A stretch of DNA of 64,000 bases from Lysinibacillus agricola (lineage in GTDB: Bacteria > Bacillota > Bacilli > Bacillales_A > Planococcaceae), in NCBI RefSeq assembly GCF_016638705.1, contig NZ_CP067341.1, positions 499,501-563,500 of the forward strand, in the 5' to 3' direction. The notes below the pieces were generated by a model, which saw nothing but the letters and a program-made list of their open reading frames with translations, made no database searches and had not been told where the DNA came from. Shown in pieces: positions 17,917 to 26,227 of the stretch (position 1 is the first letter of the stretch; every line of letters begins with the position of its first letter). The translations under genes and the position numbers were made by a program.

Positions 17917-18371
17917 ACAAAAACACTCCTTAGTAAGTATTTTAACTTTAGAGCTTGAAATTTTAAAGTAAAATAAAAATTGACTTTTATTGACCCCAAT
18001 CTATACAACTGCCGCCAAGCTAAGCCCCAAACTCTCTCCGCTTAGCCCCAATACAATGTTATTATATGCAGTATCTTGCAATTTATCATAGATGAAAAAT
18101 TGCTGTTAAAACGTTGATACATAAAGCTTCTTAGATTATTAATGCACCATCTTACGCCTTGGGAATAATAGAAATAGTATAGCATAATGTGGTTGGGGGA
18201 ATCTTGCTATAGCAATGGGTTTCTTCCATATTTAGCCCAACTGCCTGTAAATGTCTTGCTGGATGCTTGTCACTCACATACTTTCATCACTGTTCTTTTC
18301 TATATATATAAAAGCAATGTCCTCAAAATGCATTCAAGGACATTGCCAAAATCGATTGTACAACCGATGAA
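17917..18371. other. Intergenic stretch with short repeats
   Basis: No supported gene. Near 18015-18060 two imperfect copies of GCTAAGCCCCAA occur in an otherwise AT-rich stretch, similar in style to the other degenerate intergenic repeats of this window. The last part holds the terminator of the nitroreductase gene. Confidence 0.45.
18308..18346 (-). terminator. Terminator of the nitroreductase gene
   Basis: On the minus strand GCAATGTCCT pairs with AGGACATTGC across a 13-base loop, followed by TTTTATAT. It lies 25 bases past the stop. Confidence 0.8.
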
Positions 18372-18998
18372 TTATTTATTGAAGCGTACAAGGCGCTCAA
18401 TTGGAAGACGTGAAGAACCATAAGCTGGTCCAGCTGCCTCGCCAATCGCTAATAATAAAATAGGTACTTCGTTCGTTGGTAATTCCATATATTCAGCAAA
18501 TTTTGATTTGTCGAAGCCGCCCATTGCGACTGTATCATAGCCCATTTCCTTCGCTAATAGCATAATTTGCATTGAAATTAAACCTGCGTCAAAGTGAACG
18601 ATATTTAGTAGTGCCTCTTTTGGAAGCGCACCATACATTCCTAGAGAATCCTGGGCAAGCTTATTTGCAATTTCTTCAGGCATATAGCCTAGCTCAACAT
18701 TTTCTGCATAAATTTCCTCTGAATTTAGATACATTTCTGTATCTCCAATGACAGCGATAATGGCAGATGCTGTTTCGATTTGTTCTTGATTAAATGAAAA
18801 AATATTAATGTTTTTTTGGATTTCTTTATCATCGATGACGATAAAGCGCCATGGTTGCATATTACTTGAAGATGGGGATGAAGTTGCATTTTGTAACAGT
18901 TGCATAATCGTTTCACGAGAAATCGTTGTGTTAGCATTGTATTTACGAACCGATTTACGCTCGTGCATAATTTGTTTTACTGGTGTAGTTGTTGTCAT
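18372..18998 (-). CDS. Nitroreductase-family flavoprotein
   Basis: 208 residues. FMN-dependent NAD(P)H oxidoreductase fold: RKSVRKYN at residues 14-21 binds FMN phosphate, followed by PSSSNMQPWRF, and later MGYDTVAMGGFD. Probably reduces nitro or quinone compounds; the physiological substrate is unknown. It lies 28 bases downstream of ohr on the same strand, so the two are likely one unit controlled from the ohr promoter and OhrR operators. The pairing suits a response to organic peroxides and reactive electrophiles. Confidence 0.88.
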   Translation of the reverse strand: MTTTTPVKQIMHERKSVRKYNANTTISRETIMQLLQNATSSPSSSNMQPWRFIVIDDKEIQKNINIFSFNQEQIETASAIIAVIGDTEMYLNSEEIYAENVELGYMPEEIANKLAQDSLGMYGALPKEALLNIVHFDAGLISMQIMLLAKEMGYDTVAMGGFDKSKFAEYMELPTNEVPILLLAIGEAAGPAYGSSRLPIERLVRFNK

Positions 18999-19026
18999 AT
19001 TATTTCCCTCTTTTACTAAATATAAA

Positions 19027-19431
19027 TTAAACTGCTTTAATTGTTACGTTGATATTGCCCATTGTCGCTTTTGAGTATGGACAAACGGTATGTGTAAACT
19101 CTAATAATTGTTGTGCTTCTTCAATTGATAAGCCTTCAATATGTCCTTCAATGTCAACAGCAAGCACGTAGTCAAATGCAGCTTGCTCCATTAGTTTAAC
19201 CGTTGCTTTAATTGTTGATGCCCCTTGAATTTTCTTTTGACGTTTAATTAAATCTAAAGCGCTATTAAAGCAAGCGCTATAACCTGCTGCAAATAGTTGT
19301 TCGGGGTTTGTAACATCCTCTAATTTCGAGCCAGGTGGTGCAATATTTAATGATAACGATTGATCCTCTGCATACGATTTACCATTACGACCACCGTTAT
19401 TAATCATTGTTGTTGTATATAATTCTTTCAT
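19027..19431 (-). CDS. ohr: Organic hydroperoxide resistance protein (Ohr/OsmC family)
   Basis: 134 residues. Thiol peroxidase that reduces fatty-acid and other organic hydroperoxides. Catalytic Cys54 (GYSACFNSAL) and resolving Cys117 (HTVCPYSKAT) are at the family positions, and the N-terminus carries the usual GGRNG and E-x-x-L-S-L-x-I pattern. It is transcribed divergently from ohrR, with palindromic operators in the shared 152-bp region. Confidence 0.93.
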   Translation of the reverse strand: MKELYTTTMINNGGRNGKSYAEDQSLSLNIAPPGSKLEDVTNPEQLFAAGYSACFNSALDLIKRQKKIQGASTIKATVKLMEQAAFDYVLAVDIEGHIEGLSIEEAQQLLEFTHTVCPYSKATMGNINVTIKAV

Positions 19432-19462
19432 AAGATTGGCCTCCTTTTCTGTGGCACTATCA

Positions 19463-19518
19463 AATTAAATTGTGTACAATTTAATTGCGCGTAATAGATT
19501 GTATACAATTTAATTGTG
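19463..19518. promoter_or_regulatory. OhrR operator region, two palindromes
   Basis: Site 1 (19463-19486) is a dyad of AATTAAATTG and CAATTTAATT around TGTA. Site 2 (19497-19518) contains ATTGTATACAAT followed by TTAATTG. Both match the AT-rich TACAATT/AATTGTA operators known for OhrR in bacilli. They sit between the divergent ohr and ohrR genes, so OhrR can repress ohr and probably itself until its cysteine is oxidised. Confidence 0.75.
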
Positions 19519-19583
19519 TTTGACAAGTAGAAACTTTATTTTTAATATAATTAGTATCAAAAGTACTTAAAGAGGGGATTCCT

Positions 19584-20030
19584 ATGCCGAATCATTTAGA
19601 TAATCAACTATGCTTTCTTTTGTATGCGACTTCAAAGGAAATCATTCGACAATATACGATGCTATTAAAGCCATACGATTTAACTTATACAGGTTATATT
19701 GCCATACTAGCCATAGAGGACGATGAGCAAATTACGGTGAAGGAATTGGGGCAACGTTTATTTTTAGACTCTGGTACATTAACACCAGTATTAAAAAAGT
19801 TAGAGGTAACAGGCTACGTCCGTCGTGAGCGTTCCAAAGAAGACGAGCGACAAATGCAAATCTATTTAACAAAAACAGGAATTGAAGTACGCCAAAAGCT
19901 ACCTGAAGTGTCACGTCAAGTAATGAAGAAAACGAACATTTCAGATCAGCAGTATGTGCAGCTGAAAAACGCCCTTCAAGATATTTTACAAAACGACTTG
20001 CCAATTAAGGATGAAAAATTAGGAAAATAA
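19584..20030 (+). CDS. ohrR: OhrR, peroxide-sensing MarR-family repressor
   Basis: 148 residues, MarR winged-helix fold. Cys10 (LDNQLCFLLYA) matches the reactive sensor cysteine of OhrR (Cys15 in B. subtilis). The wing and recognition helix are visible in LDSGTLTPVLKKLE and RRERSKEDERQMQIYLT. ATG 19584 follows AGAGGGGATT. It binds the palindromes between itself and ohr and releases them on oxidation by organic hydroperoxides. Confidence 0.92.
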   Translation: MPNHLDNQLCFLLYATSKEIIRQYTMLLKPYDLTYTGYIAILAIEDDEQITVKELGQRLFLDSGTLTPVLKKLEVTGYVRRERSKEDERQMQIYLTKTGIEVRQKLPEVSRQVMKKTNISDQQYVQLKNALQDILQNDLPIKDEKLGK

Positions 20031-20189
20031 ACTGATATAGGAGTCTCTCCCTGAACTATTGGATCAATCACAGAAGTGAGCTTCAGGAAGCCCACTTTTT
20101 CAGAGGTGGGAGGAATGAAGTGCTTTTTCTTTATAGAACATATGTTTATATTGTATATTGTGAATAATCAAAAAAAGGAGTGGCGGGTA

Positions 20190-21384
20190 ATGACGAAATG
20201 GAAGAAAGATTGTTTTATTATAGAACTCAAGTTACTTATAGATACATGGCAAAAGGATCTCCTATTAAAACGTTTTGAAATTGCCCGTGCACTCTATAAT
20301 ACAACTTTGTCTTATGCAGTAAAACAATATACTTTCATGCAAGAATCAAAACACTATCGAAAACAATTACGTGGCTATCAAAAAGCGAAAAAAACGAATG
20401 ATTCAAAAGAATTGAAGCAGACCGCAAAAGAATTAGATAACATTCGTCAATCTTTTGGATTAAGTGAATATCAACTGCATGCGTATATTAAAAAGCATCA
20501 ACATAACTATAAAAACATATAGATAGCAATACTTCTCAGAAAATCGCCTCTACTGTCTGGAGAGCGGTTCAAGATGTTCTATTTAAAGGGAGCAAAGCAC
20601 ACTTTAAACGGTACGGAATGCTTCATTCTGTTGAAGGGAAATCTAATAAAGCAGGCATTCGATTTAAAGAGAATAATTGGAGAAACAAAAAAGACGTTTA
20701 TTACGCAAGTTGGATAGAAGTCGTAGAAGTACCAATCCTAACAATTTCAAAAAGGATGGGACTATAAAACATGGCGTCAAACTCCATTGGACATATAGTA
20801 AAAACTATCAAAAAACAAAAGAACAAGTAAAAGAATTATATAGAAAGAAAGCTTCCTACATCAAAGAAAAACATGGTGCGTTAGCAAATAAAATCTTGTC
20901 TCTTGGCGATGAGGTGTACATTGAAACCATGCATTTTAAAGGATTGGCAAAACGTGCAAAAGAAACCAAAACAACTATACAGGGCAAAATCCAATCCAAA
21001 AAGCGTTTTGGAAAAAGCATTGGGAATCATGCCCCAGCCATGCTAGTGGAAATCATTAATCAAAAATTAGGTTACACAAAGCAAACGATACAGAAAGTAA
21101 ATACGATAACCTTTCGAGCCAGTCAGTATAACCATGTGACGGATCGTTATGAAAAGAAAAAACTCCATCAACGTTGGCGTCAAATTGGAAGTCATCTCGT
21201 ACAACGAGATTTATATAGTGCGTTTTTACTGATGAATAGTGATCCAAATTTACAACAAACTAATCAAGACTTATGCAATAAAACGTTTACTACCTTTTTA
21301 GAGTTACACAATCAACATATCGAAGACTTGAAACAGGTAAAGAAAACATTCCCTCTTAGCATGGGGATCCAACAAATCAAGTGA
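20190..21384 (+). pseudogene. TnpB-like (IS605 OrfB) gene, centre deleted
   Basis: N-terminal frame from ATG 20190 (after AAAGGAGTGGCGGG): helical TnpB/Fanzor-type N-terminus to about 20520, continuing one frame over to 20705 (ASTVWRAVQDVLFKG, KAGIRFKEN). A C-terminal frame opens near 20677 with RKLDRSRRSTNPNNF, GDEVYIETMHFKGL and KRFGKSIGNHAPAMLVEI, then YNHVTDRY. The block between FKENNW and RLLRKLDRS, which should hold the first RuvC aspartate, is missing. Other RuvC residues such as the E of YIETM remain, but the CxxC zinc ribbon seen in many TnpB proteins does not. The protein cannot be a working RNA-guided nuclease as it stands. Confidence 0.75.
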
Positions 21385-21590
21385 GGGGTATTCCTCCGTA
21401 GGTAGAGCTACCTGCCTTCGTTAAAACTTATTGCCAACACAACATCGGTTGTGTAAATAAGAAAGTCTTATGGAACAGAAGATAAATCAAAGATGTTGTA
21501 CACAGGACATGGCAACACCATCTGTGGAGAGCTTTGTAACGCTTCTCTTAAGTATATAAGAACCCCACTGCTTTAGCTGTGGGAGTAGTC
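21385..21590 (+). ncRNA. Candidate omega RNA / right end of TnpB element
   Basis: Non-coding 3' flank of the tnpB-like gene, ending in the right-end hairpin. It contains short inverted segments, for example GTAGGTAGAGCTACCTGC at about 21398-21415. In this family the 3' flank is transcribed as the guide RNA. Assignment is by position only; no guide can be confirmed. Confidence 0.4.
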
Positions 21591-21749
21591 AGATAACACA
21601 AAATGTTAACGCCAGCTATCAAGTTGGCGGTTTTTTATTTTATATAATAAAAACAGGGATAATCAAAGACATTTTAATTGTCTCAATCTAGCCCACAAAC
21701 CTCAAAGACATGGCTATATCCTACAAATTAATGATAACTGTTAAAAAGA

Positions 21750-22038
21750 AATCGAAGTGTTGAAATGGATGAACGTAATGCAGCAGGAAACTATGTCGTG
21801 ATTGAACATGCTAATAATGAATTTAGTATAGTTGCACATTTTAAAAAGAACGCAATTTTAGTAAAATCAACATCGTAACAGGAGGGAACTTATTGGGAAA
21901 TGCGGAAACTCTGGTAATTCATCAGAACCTCATATTCATTTTCAGGTAATGGATTCCCCTGATATTGTATATGGAAAGTCCATTCGTATTCTGTTTAAAG
22001 ATGGTGAAAATCCAATACAAGGGGATACGAGATATTAA
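21750..22038 (+). pseudogene. M23 (LytM) peptidase remnant
   Basis: First frame: ERNAAGNYVVIEHANNEFSI then VAHF, the usual NYVVIEH and H-x-x-x strand of lysostaphin-type endopeptidases. Shifted by one base, the next part reads TGGNLLGKCGNSGNSS then EPHIHFQVMD, with the HIHFQ metal motif, ending at stop 22036. The N-terminus is missing. The intact gene would have cleaved peptidoglycan cross-links. It sits between two IS605-type ends. Confidence 0.7.
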
Positions 22039-22055
22039 ACATGTGAAGCGAAAGC

Positions 22056-22115
22056 AAAGTGTCAGGTATAGAAGTCTCTCACCTCTATAGGTGGTGAGAT
22101 GAATGCGGGATTAAG
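22056..22115. mobile_element. Solo IS605-type end
   Basis: Sequence GTCTCTCACCTCTATAGGTG followed by GTGAGATGAATG forms a hairpin and resembles the left end at 20045-20120 (GTCTCTCCCTG and later GGTGGGAGGAATG). No transposase follows; the FMN reductase gene begins 80 bases on. It is a remnant of a lost element or a mobile end moved in trans. Confidence 0.45.
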
Positions 22116-22191
22116 TTACTCTTCGATAAGATAGTTCGAAATTTTTGATTTTTATGTATTTGCGCATGTATTCTATTCAAGAGGTGATAGA

Positions 22192-22737
22192 ATGACCACA
22201 CATAAAAAGATAATAGCTATTTCAGGTAGCATTCGAGAAGGCTCTTCCAATACGAATATATTGAAGGCTTTAGCAGCTTTTATTCCTGAAGGTATTGATT
22301 ATTCGATTTATAACGGAATACAAGACCTTCCGCATTTCAACCCGGATATAGATGGAACGGAACCGCCAGCTGTTGTCGAGAGTTTTAGAAAAACGTTAGC
22401 TGAATCACATGCGCTTATCATCTGTACGCCAGAATACGCAAAAAGTGTTCCAGGAGTTTTGAAAAATGCTTTAGAGTGGCTTGTCTCATCTGCCGAACTG
22501 TATAAAAAACCAGTAGCCGTTATAACAGCTTCTCCAGCCATTACTGGGGGAGACAAAGCGCATGAATCTTTACTACTTACGCTGGGAATGCTTGATACTA
22601 ACATTGTTGAAAATGGATCATTGCTAGTCCCATCTGTCGGAACTAAATTTAACGATAATGCTACAGTGAAAGACGAGAGCACCAAGCAATCACTTATCGA
22701 CCTTATCAATAGCTTAGTGTACGAGATTAATAAATAA
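22192..22737 (+). CDS. NADPH-dependent FMN reductase family protein
   Basis: 181 residues, flavodoxin-like fold. FMN phosphate loop AISGSIREGSSNTN at residues 9-22 and TPEYAKSVPGVLKNALEWL at about 80-98, the typical signature of YieF/ChrR-type quinone or chromate reductases. ATG 22192 follows AGAGGTGATAG. It stands alone among mobile fragments, with an IS3 element 110 bases downstream. A second reductase of the same superfamily lies at 44940. Confidence 0.87.
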   Translation: MTTHKKIIAISGSIREGSSNTNILKALAAFIPEGIDYSIYNGIQDLPHFNPDIDGTEPPAVVESFRKTLAESHALIICTPEYAKSVPGVLKNALEWLVSSAELYKKPVAVITASPAITGGDKAHESLLLTLGMLDTNIVENGSLLVPSVGTKFNDNATVKDESTKQSLIDLINSLVYEINK

Positions 22738-22879
22738 AAACTTTATAATTCACAATAAATTAAGTGTAGCTACTGTGATTTCTAAAAAGAGCTATAGACA
22801 ATAAAATATTTTATTGCAGTATTCAAGCCTTACTCCTAGCATAAAGTGTACCCTTTGTAAAGGACATTTTGAAAAAAAG

Positions 22880-23704
22880 CTAGGCAACCTTCTGAAGCTG
22901 CTGTCTGTATTTTGCAGGCGGCAGCTTTTTCAAGTTCCATTGCCCTCGATAATGGTTGTAATACATCATATAACTTTTCACTTCTCGTTTTACTTCTTCT
23001 AATGTTTCGCACGCTTTCAGATTGGTTTCATCTTTAAAATGACCGAAGAAGGATTCTTGAGGGGCGTTATCCCAACAGTTTCCTCGGCGTGACATAGATT
23101 GCCCTAGTCCCATTTCCTTCACAAGTTTCTGGAATTTTGGATTCGTATAATGGAATCCTTGATCTGAATGAATAAATGCATCTTTCGTTAAATGGTGGTG
23201 ATTTCGCTTCAATTTACGAAGTGTATTGAGCGCGATATCCATACTTAATGAAGCAGATACTTCATACGCTAAAATTTCGTTTGTCTCAGCGTCCTTAATC
23301 GTTGATAAATAAGCACGTTTGCCGTTTCCATACGTCAAATACGTGATATCTGTTAATAATACTTTTCCTGCTACACCTTGTTTAAAGTTACGTTGTAATT
23401 CATTTGGACATGTACGATGTTCTTTTGTCGCTTTAGCCATTCTACGTGCCGGATTCGCTTTTCGAATTGGGCATACAATCTCGAATTTCTTCATAATGCG
23501 GCGAATACGTTTTAAGTTATACGCAATCCCATATTGATTCTCTAACGTCATTTTAATTTGACGTGCACCTTTCTTACGTCCTCGGAAATGATACGCTTTT
23601 AAAATGATTTCTTTGATTGCTTCATCTGCTAACTCATGGGCTGCGCGCTTTTGTGCTGATTTTTCAGTGAAATAATTATAGTAACCTGAACGAGATACGC
23701 CCAT
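22880..23704 (-). CDS. IS3-family transposase OrfB
   Basis: 274 residues from the listed ATG; the real product is the OrfAB fusion, whose frame continues upstream of this ATG to the slippery site. rve integrase core with Asp119 (LLTDITYL), Asp181 (IHSDQGFHYT) and Glu217 (NAPQESFFGH), i.e. intact DD(35)E. The HTH_21 region lies at residues 25-75. Catalytically complete by sequence. Confidence 0.93.
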   Translation of the reverse strand: MGVSRSGYYNYFTEKSAQKRAAHELADEAIKEIILKAYHFRGRKKGARQIKMTLENQYGIAYNLKRIRRIMKKFEIVCPIRKANPARRMAKATKEHRTCPNELQRNFKQGVAGKVLLTDITYLTYGNGKRAYLSTIKDAETNEILAYEVSASLSMDIALNTLRKLKRNHHHLTKDAFIHSDQGFHYTNPKFQKLVKEMGLGQSMSRRGNCWDNAPQESFFGHFKDETNLKACETLEEVKREVKSYMMYYNHYRGQWNLKKLPPAKYRQQLQKVA

Positions 23705-23793
23705 GATTTCACATAGATAGCTTACTAAACGTTTTAGTTTATATTTTTGAATCGTTTTACTGATTAAATCAAATTTTAGTTCTGTTGCGATTG

Positions 23794-24252
23794 TTATTTC
23801 TTCTTTAACATCTGCCTTTCGAGTAGATCGAGCTTTTTTAAAAGTTCATTCTCTGCTTGTAATAATCGATTTTTCGCTTCTAATCGTGCAATTTTTTCTT
23901 CTAAACTTAATTCCCGTTCTATTGGACGACCTGAATTCGTTTTCCGTGTATCTTGTAGACCCGCTACTCCAGTTGTACGATAAGCTGCGCGCCAACGCTT
24001 TCCCGCTGAACTAATGCGCTTCAAACCAATCAGTTCAACATCTAAACCGGCCTCTTCAAAAATCGTTCTTGGGAGTTTTCCTTTTTCATTTTCTGCAATA
24101 AAATGGCGTTTAAATTCTTCAGTATAAGTAATCGCTTTATCACTAATAGCTTGGACATTAGGATTACAGTTTAGTTGTTCTTGCTCTTTTTTTGTAAATA
24201 ATCTTTTCGTCATTTCATTCCGCTCCGACATCTTTTTTCTCATTATAAACAA
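23794..24252 (-). CDS. IS3-family transposase OrfA
   Basis: 152 residues: DNA-binding HTH (EEFKRHFIAENEKGKLPRTI) and a leucine-zipper coiled coil (LEEKIARLEAKNRLLQAENE). Its end contains TTA AAA AAG (T-run 23834-23839 on the plus strand), where -1 slippage enters the orfB frame and produces the fused transposase. Confidence 0.9.
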   Translation of the reverse strand: MFIMRKKMSERNEMTKRLFTKKEQEQLNCNPNVQAISDKAITYTEEFKRHFIAENEKGKLPRTIFEEAGLDVELIGLKRISSAGKRWRAAYRTTGVAGLQDTRKTNSGRPIERELSLEEKIARLEAKNRLLQAENELLKKLDLLERQMLKKK

Positions 24253-24375
24253 AAGTACCCAATAGGATAGACTTTTTTCAAAGTGTCTATCTTATAGGGT
24301 ACAGTCTAGCAGGGGAAGGCTTTTTCTTTTATGGATAAGAAATTGACACCGAAATGGCGATTGGCTAACGAATTA

Positions 24376-24409
24376 AAGAAGATCACCCTACAATAGGTGA
24401 TCTTTTTTA
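24376..24409 (+). terminator. Rho-independent terminator
   Basis: AAGATCACC pairs with GGTGATCTT across an 8-base loop, followed by TTTT. The short reading segment before it (MDKKLTPKWRLANELKKI) may be the end of a gene cut by the IS3 element. Confidence 0.7.
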
Positions 24410-24434
24410 CTCCGTTTTCATAGTTCGTTACTGT

Positions 24435-25079
24435 TTACCAAATGAAAGGAATTAGTTTTTTAGTTTTCTGTTTATATAATGTAAATTGTTCTCCGTACTT
24501 GTTTTGTAAGTAATCATCAGATTTTGGAATATAGCCCAAAATAAATACTAAGAATAAAAATAGAGGGATAAGCAAACTATAAATATTGTTAGAGATAAGC
24601 GCTAAGCCTAGTACCCAAAGGCAATCTCCAAGATAATTAATATGAATCGCATATTTAAATAAACCACCTGTATATAGTTTACCTTTGTTTAAAGGATTGT
24701 CTTTAAAAGGTTTTCTAAGTAACTCTGAAACCGTGTTTAACATACTCCCCTAAAAAAACAATATCCAGCCTACAATAAGTACCGTTAAGTTTGGATCCTG
24801 GTTACTAGTAATCATTAAAATGGGGAAACCTAAATAATAAATCCCAAAAGCTAAACTGTTCATAATGGCTTTCTGCCATGCAATACCCCTAGGCAACCAT
24901 ATAAACATCATAGCTGTTAATCGTAAAGCTGTAATAATTAGAGCAATAAAAAGCCCTAGTGAAATGCCTGGGTTGTCATATGTAACAAAAAGCAAATAAT
25001 AGGCAATGATTAAATAGATAATCTCAGCAGCTAAAATTAAGATTTTTTCCTTTATCGTTGAATTGTTTATACCATACAT
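24435..25079 (-). pseudogene. Isoprenylcysteine-methyltransferase-like membrane protein with one in-frame TAG
   Basis: A 214-codon gene interrupted by a single TAG (24747-24749) after WILFF, with no frame change. The first half (25079-24750) has three or four membrane helices. The second half has YTGGLFKYAIHINYLGDCLW and a C-terminal SDDYLQNKYGEQFTLYKQKT, the pattern of the ICMT/DUF1295 methyltransferase-like family (conserved H, N and Y before the last helices). Substrate unknown. The stop codon may be a recent nonsense mutation. It lies directly downstream of the MerR gene and was probably its co-transcribed target. Confidence 0.7.
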
Positions 25080-25093
25080 TGTAAGACGCTCCT

Positions 25094-25894
25094 TTATTTT
25101 TTAATGGGAAAATAAACCTCTATGATATTATTCTCCTCTGGTGTGCTATAGGGGTCCGTTTGATAAACTTCAAACGGAGCACCGTTCAGTTTATAGTTAT
25201 TTTCATCAATCCAAACATGCAGCTTTGTATGAATAGAAGGTAATTCATCGTAAGAGCCAATAAGCGTAGCCATTGCGCAAAGACCAGGATTAAATACTTT
25301 TGTTTTATTGGTGGCCATTGCAAGGGGAATGGCAATTTCTACATCATAATTTTCAGGTTCATATTCTGAACTATGGAAAATAGCAAGTGGCTTTGCGATA
25401 GGTGACAAATTCTCAAACAAAATTTTACTAAACAACTCATTAAAGTGTAGTAGAAAATCAGCGGTATTCATTTGTTTTCGTTGGGATAATATATTATAGG
25501 TTAAGTGATCAACAAGTTTAATCTCAATCTTATCTAAATAACCCATGATATTTTCCTCTTCATCTAACAGTTGAATATCAATCTTTAATTTTTTTAACAA
25601 CGAAGAATAAAATGTAATCTGTTGTGTCAGATTTTCTTGTTTGGCTTTCATTTTAGAGTTAAGAAGTTCGGTATCCTCCCAATTAGCTAATATAACCTTG
25701 ATTTCTTCTAACGAAAATAAATAGCTTTTTAAGCGTGCAATCAATAAAGCCGTTTCTAATTGAGAAATATTATAATAGCGATAGTTGTTTTTAGCGTCTA
25801 TGAATGTAGGTTTTAAAAGTCCGATTTCATCATAGTAGCGAAGAGTCTTCAATGTGAGATGTGATATTTTTGAAAACTCACCGATTGTAAGCAT
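25094..25894 (-). CDS. MerR-family regulator with GyrI-like effector domain
   Basis: 266 residues from ATG 25894, which follows AGGAGGTGA; a longer frame to 25945 is rejected because it overlaps the promoter. N-terminal MerR HTH (LTIGEFSKISHLTLKTLRYY DEIGLLKP), coiled-coil linker to about residue 110, then a C-terminal domain of the GyrI/BmrR multidrug-binding type ending EENNIIEVYFPIKK. Such proteins bind bulky hydrophobic cations and twist the 19-bp-spacer promoter into an active form. That promoter type is present directly upstream, so the gene activates itself and the broken membrane gene downstream. Confidence 0.88.
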   Translation of the reverse strand: MLTIGEFSKISHLTLKTLRYYDEIGLLKPTFIDAKNNYRYYNISQLETALLIARLKSYLFSLEEIKVILANWEDTELLNSKMKAKQENLTQQITFYSSLLKKLKIDIQLLDEEENIMGYLDKIEIKLVDHLTYNILSQRKQMNTADFLLHFNELFSKILFENLSPIAKPLAIFHSSEYEPENYDVEIAIPLAMATNKTKVFNPGLCAMATLIGSYDELPSIHTKLHVWIDENNYKLNGAPFEVYQTDPYSTPEENNIIEVYFPIKK

Positions 25895-25914
25895 AACAAT
25901 CACCTCCTGTTTTA

Positions 25915-25945
25915 AATATAATGCTTCCTGTAAGGGGAGGGTCAA
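25915..25945 (-). promoter_or_regulatory. MerR-type promoter with 19-bp spacer
   Basis: On the minus strand: -35 TTGACC (25945-25940), -10 TATATT (25920-25915), spacer of 19 bases containing CTCCCCTTACAGGAAG, a partial dyad like BmrR/Mta operators. The overlong spacer is the hallmark of MerR-activated promoters. Confidence 0.7.
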
Positions 25946-26006
25946 TCAATGTAGCTAAATTTTTTTATTGTCATAAGATATTGGTGAAATTAGGGAGGAA
26001 TAGATT

Positions 26007-26159
26007 GTGAGACTGCATAGGAAGAAGTTTAATGAATTTGATTTAAACCTCAAGTTGAATATACATTCCACAGGTGTTAATCAAACTGTTGATAAGAAAT
26101 CAAGTTTATATAGGAAAATAAATGATTTTTTGTTTAGAGAGAAGGAAAAAGTTGATTAG
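26007..26159 (+). CDS. Small ORF of 50 residues, unknown
   Basis: GTG 26007 is placed six bases after AGGGAGGA. The protein is basic, starts VRLHRKKFNEFDLNLKLNI and ends FREKEKVD; it has no cysteine and no membrane helix. The FDLN segment is reminiscent of class I lanthipeptide leaders, but there is no core with cysteines and no biosynthetic gene nearby, so that idea is rejected. It may be a gene fragment. Confidence 0.3.
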   Translation: MRLHRKKFNEFDLNLKLNIHSTGVNQTVDKKSSLYRKINDFLFREKEKVD

Positions 26160-26227
26160 AAATTCTATAAAAAAGATTCCCAATCAACTTTATAATCCCT
26201 ATACGCACATTTTATCATTTCTTCTAA

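Larger units (their letters stand above)
20040..21591 (+). mobile_element. IS605-type TnpB element, internally deleted, no TnpA
   Basis: The unit begins with a left-end hairpin (GCCCAC at 20090 pairing with GTGGG at 20106) and ends with a right-end hairpin (CCCACTGC/GCTGTGGG at 21564-21583), features of IS200/IS605-type ends. It carries only a tnpB-like gene, and that gene is broken. Between its stop (21384) and the right end lie about 200 structured bases, where the guide omega RNA of such elements normally sits. It needs a TnpA elsewhere to move. Confidence 0.65.
22847..24303 (-). mobile_element. Intact IS3-family (IS150-like) insertion sequence
   Basis: 1457 bp bounded by imperfect inverted repeats starting TGTACCCT and continuing to a GACA..TTTGAAAAAA block on both ends (22847 onwards; complement ending 24303). 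It encodes orfA and orfB with an A6G slippery site between them, so a -1 frameshift gives the OrfAB transposase. All DDE residues are present. No clear 3-4 bp target duplication was recognised. Confidence 0.88.

Noticed and set aside
18187..18423. 78-codon plus-strand ORF
   Set aside because: Overlaps the terminator and the end of the nitroreductase gene and has no family features.
26007..26159. Lanthipeptide precursor with an FDLN-type leader
   Set aside because: No cysteine-bearing core peptide and no dehydratase or cyclase gene nearby.
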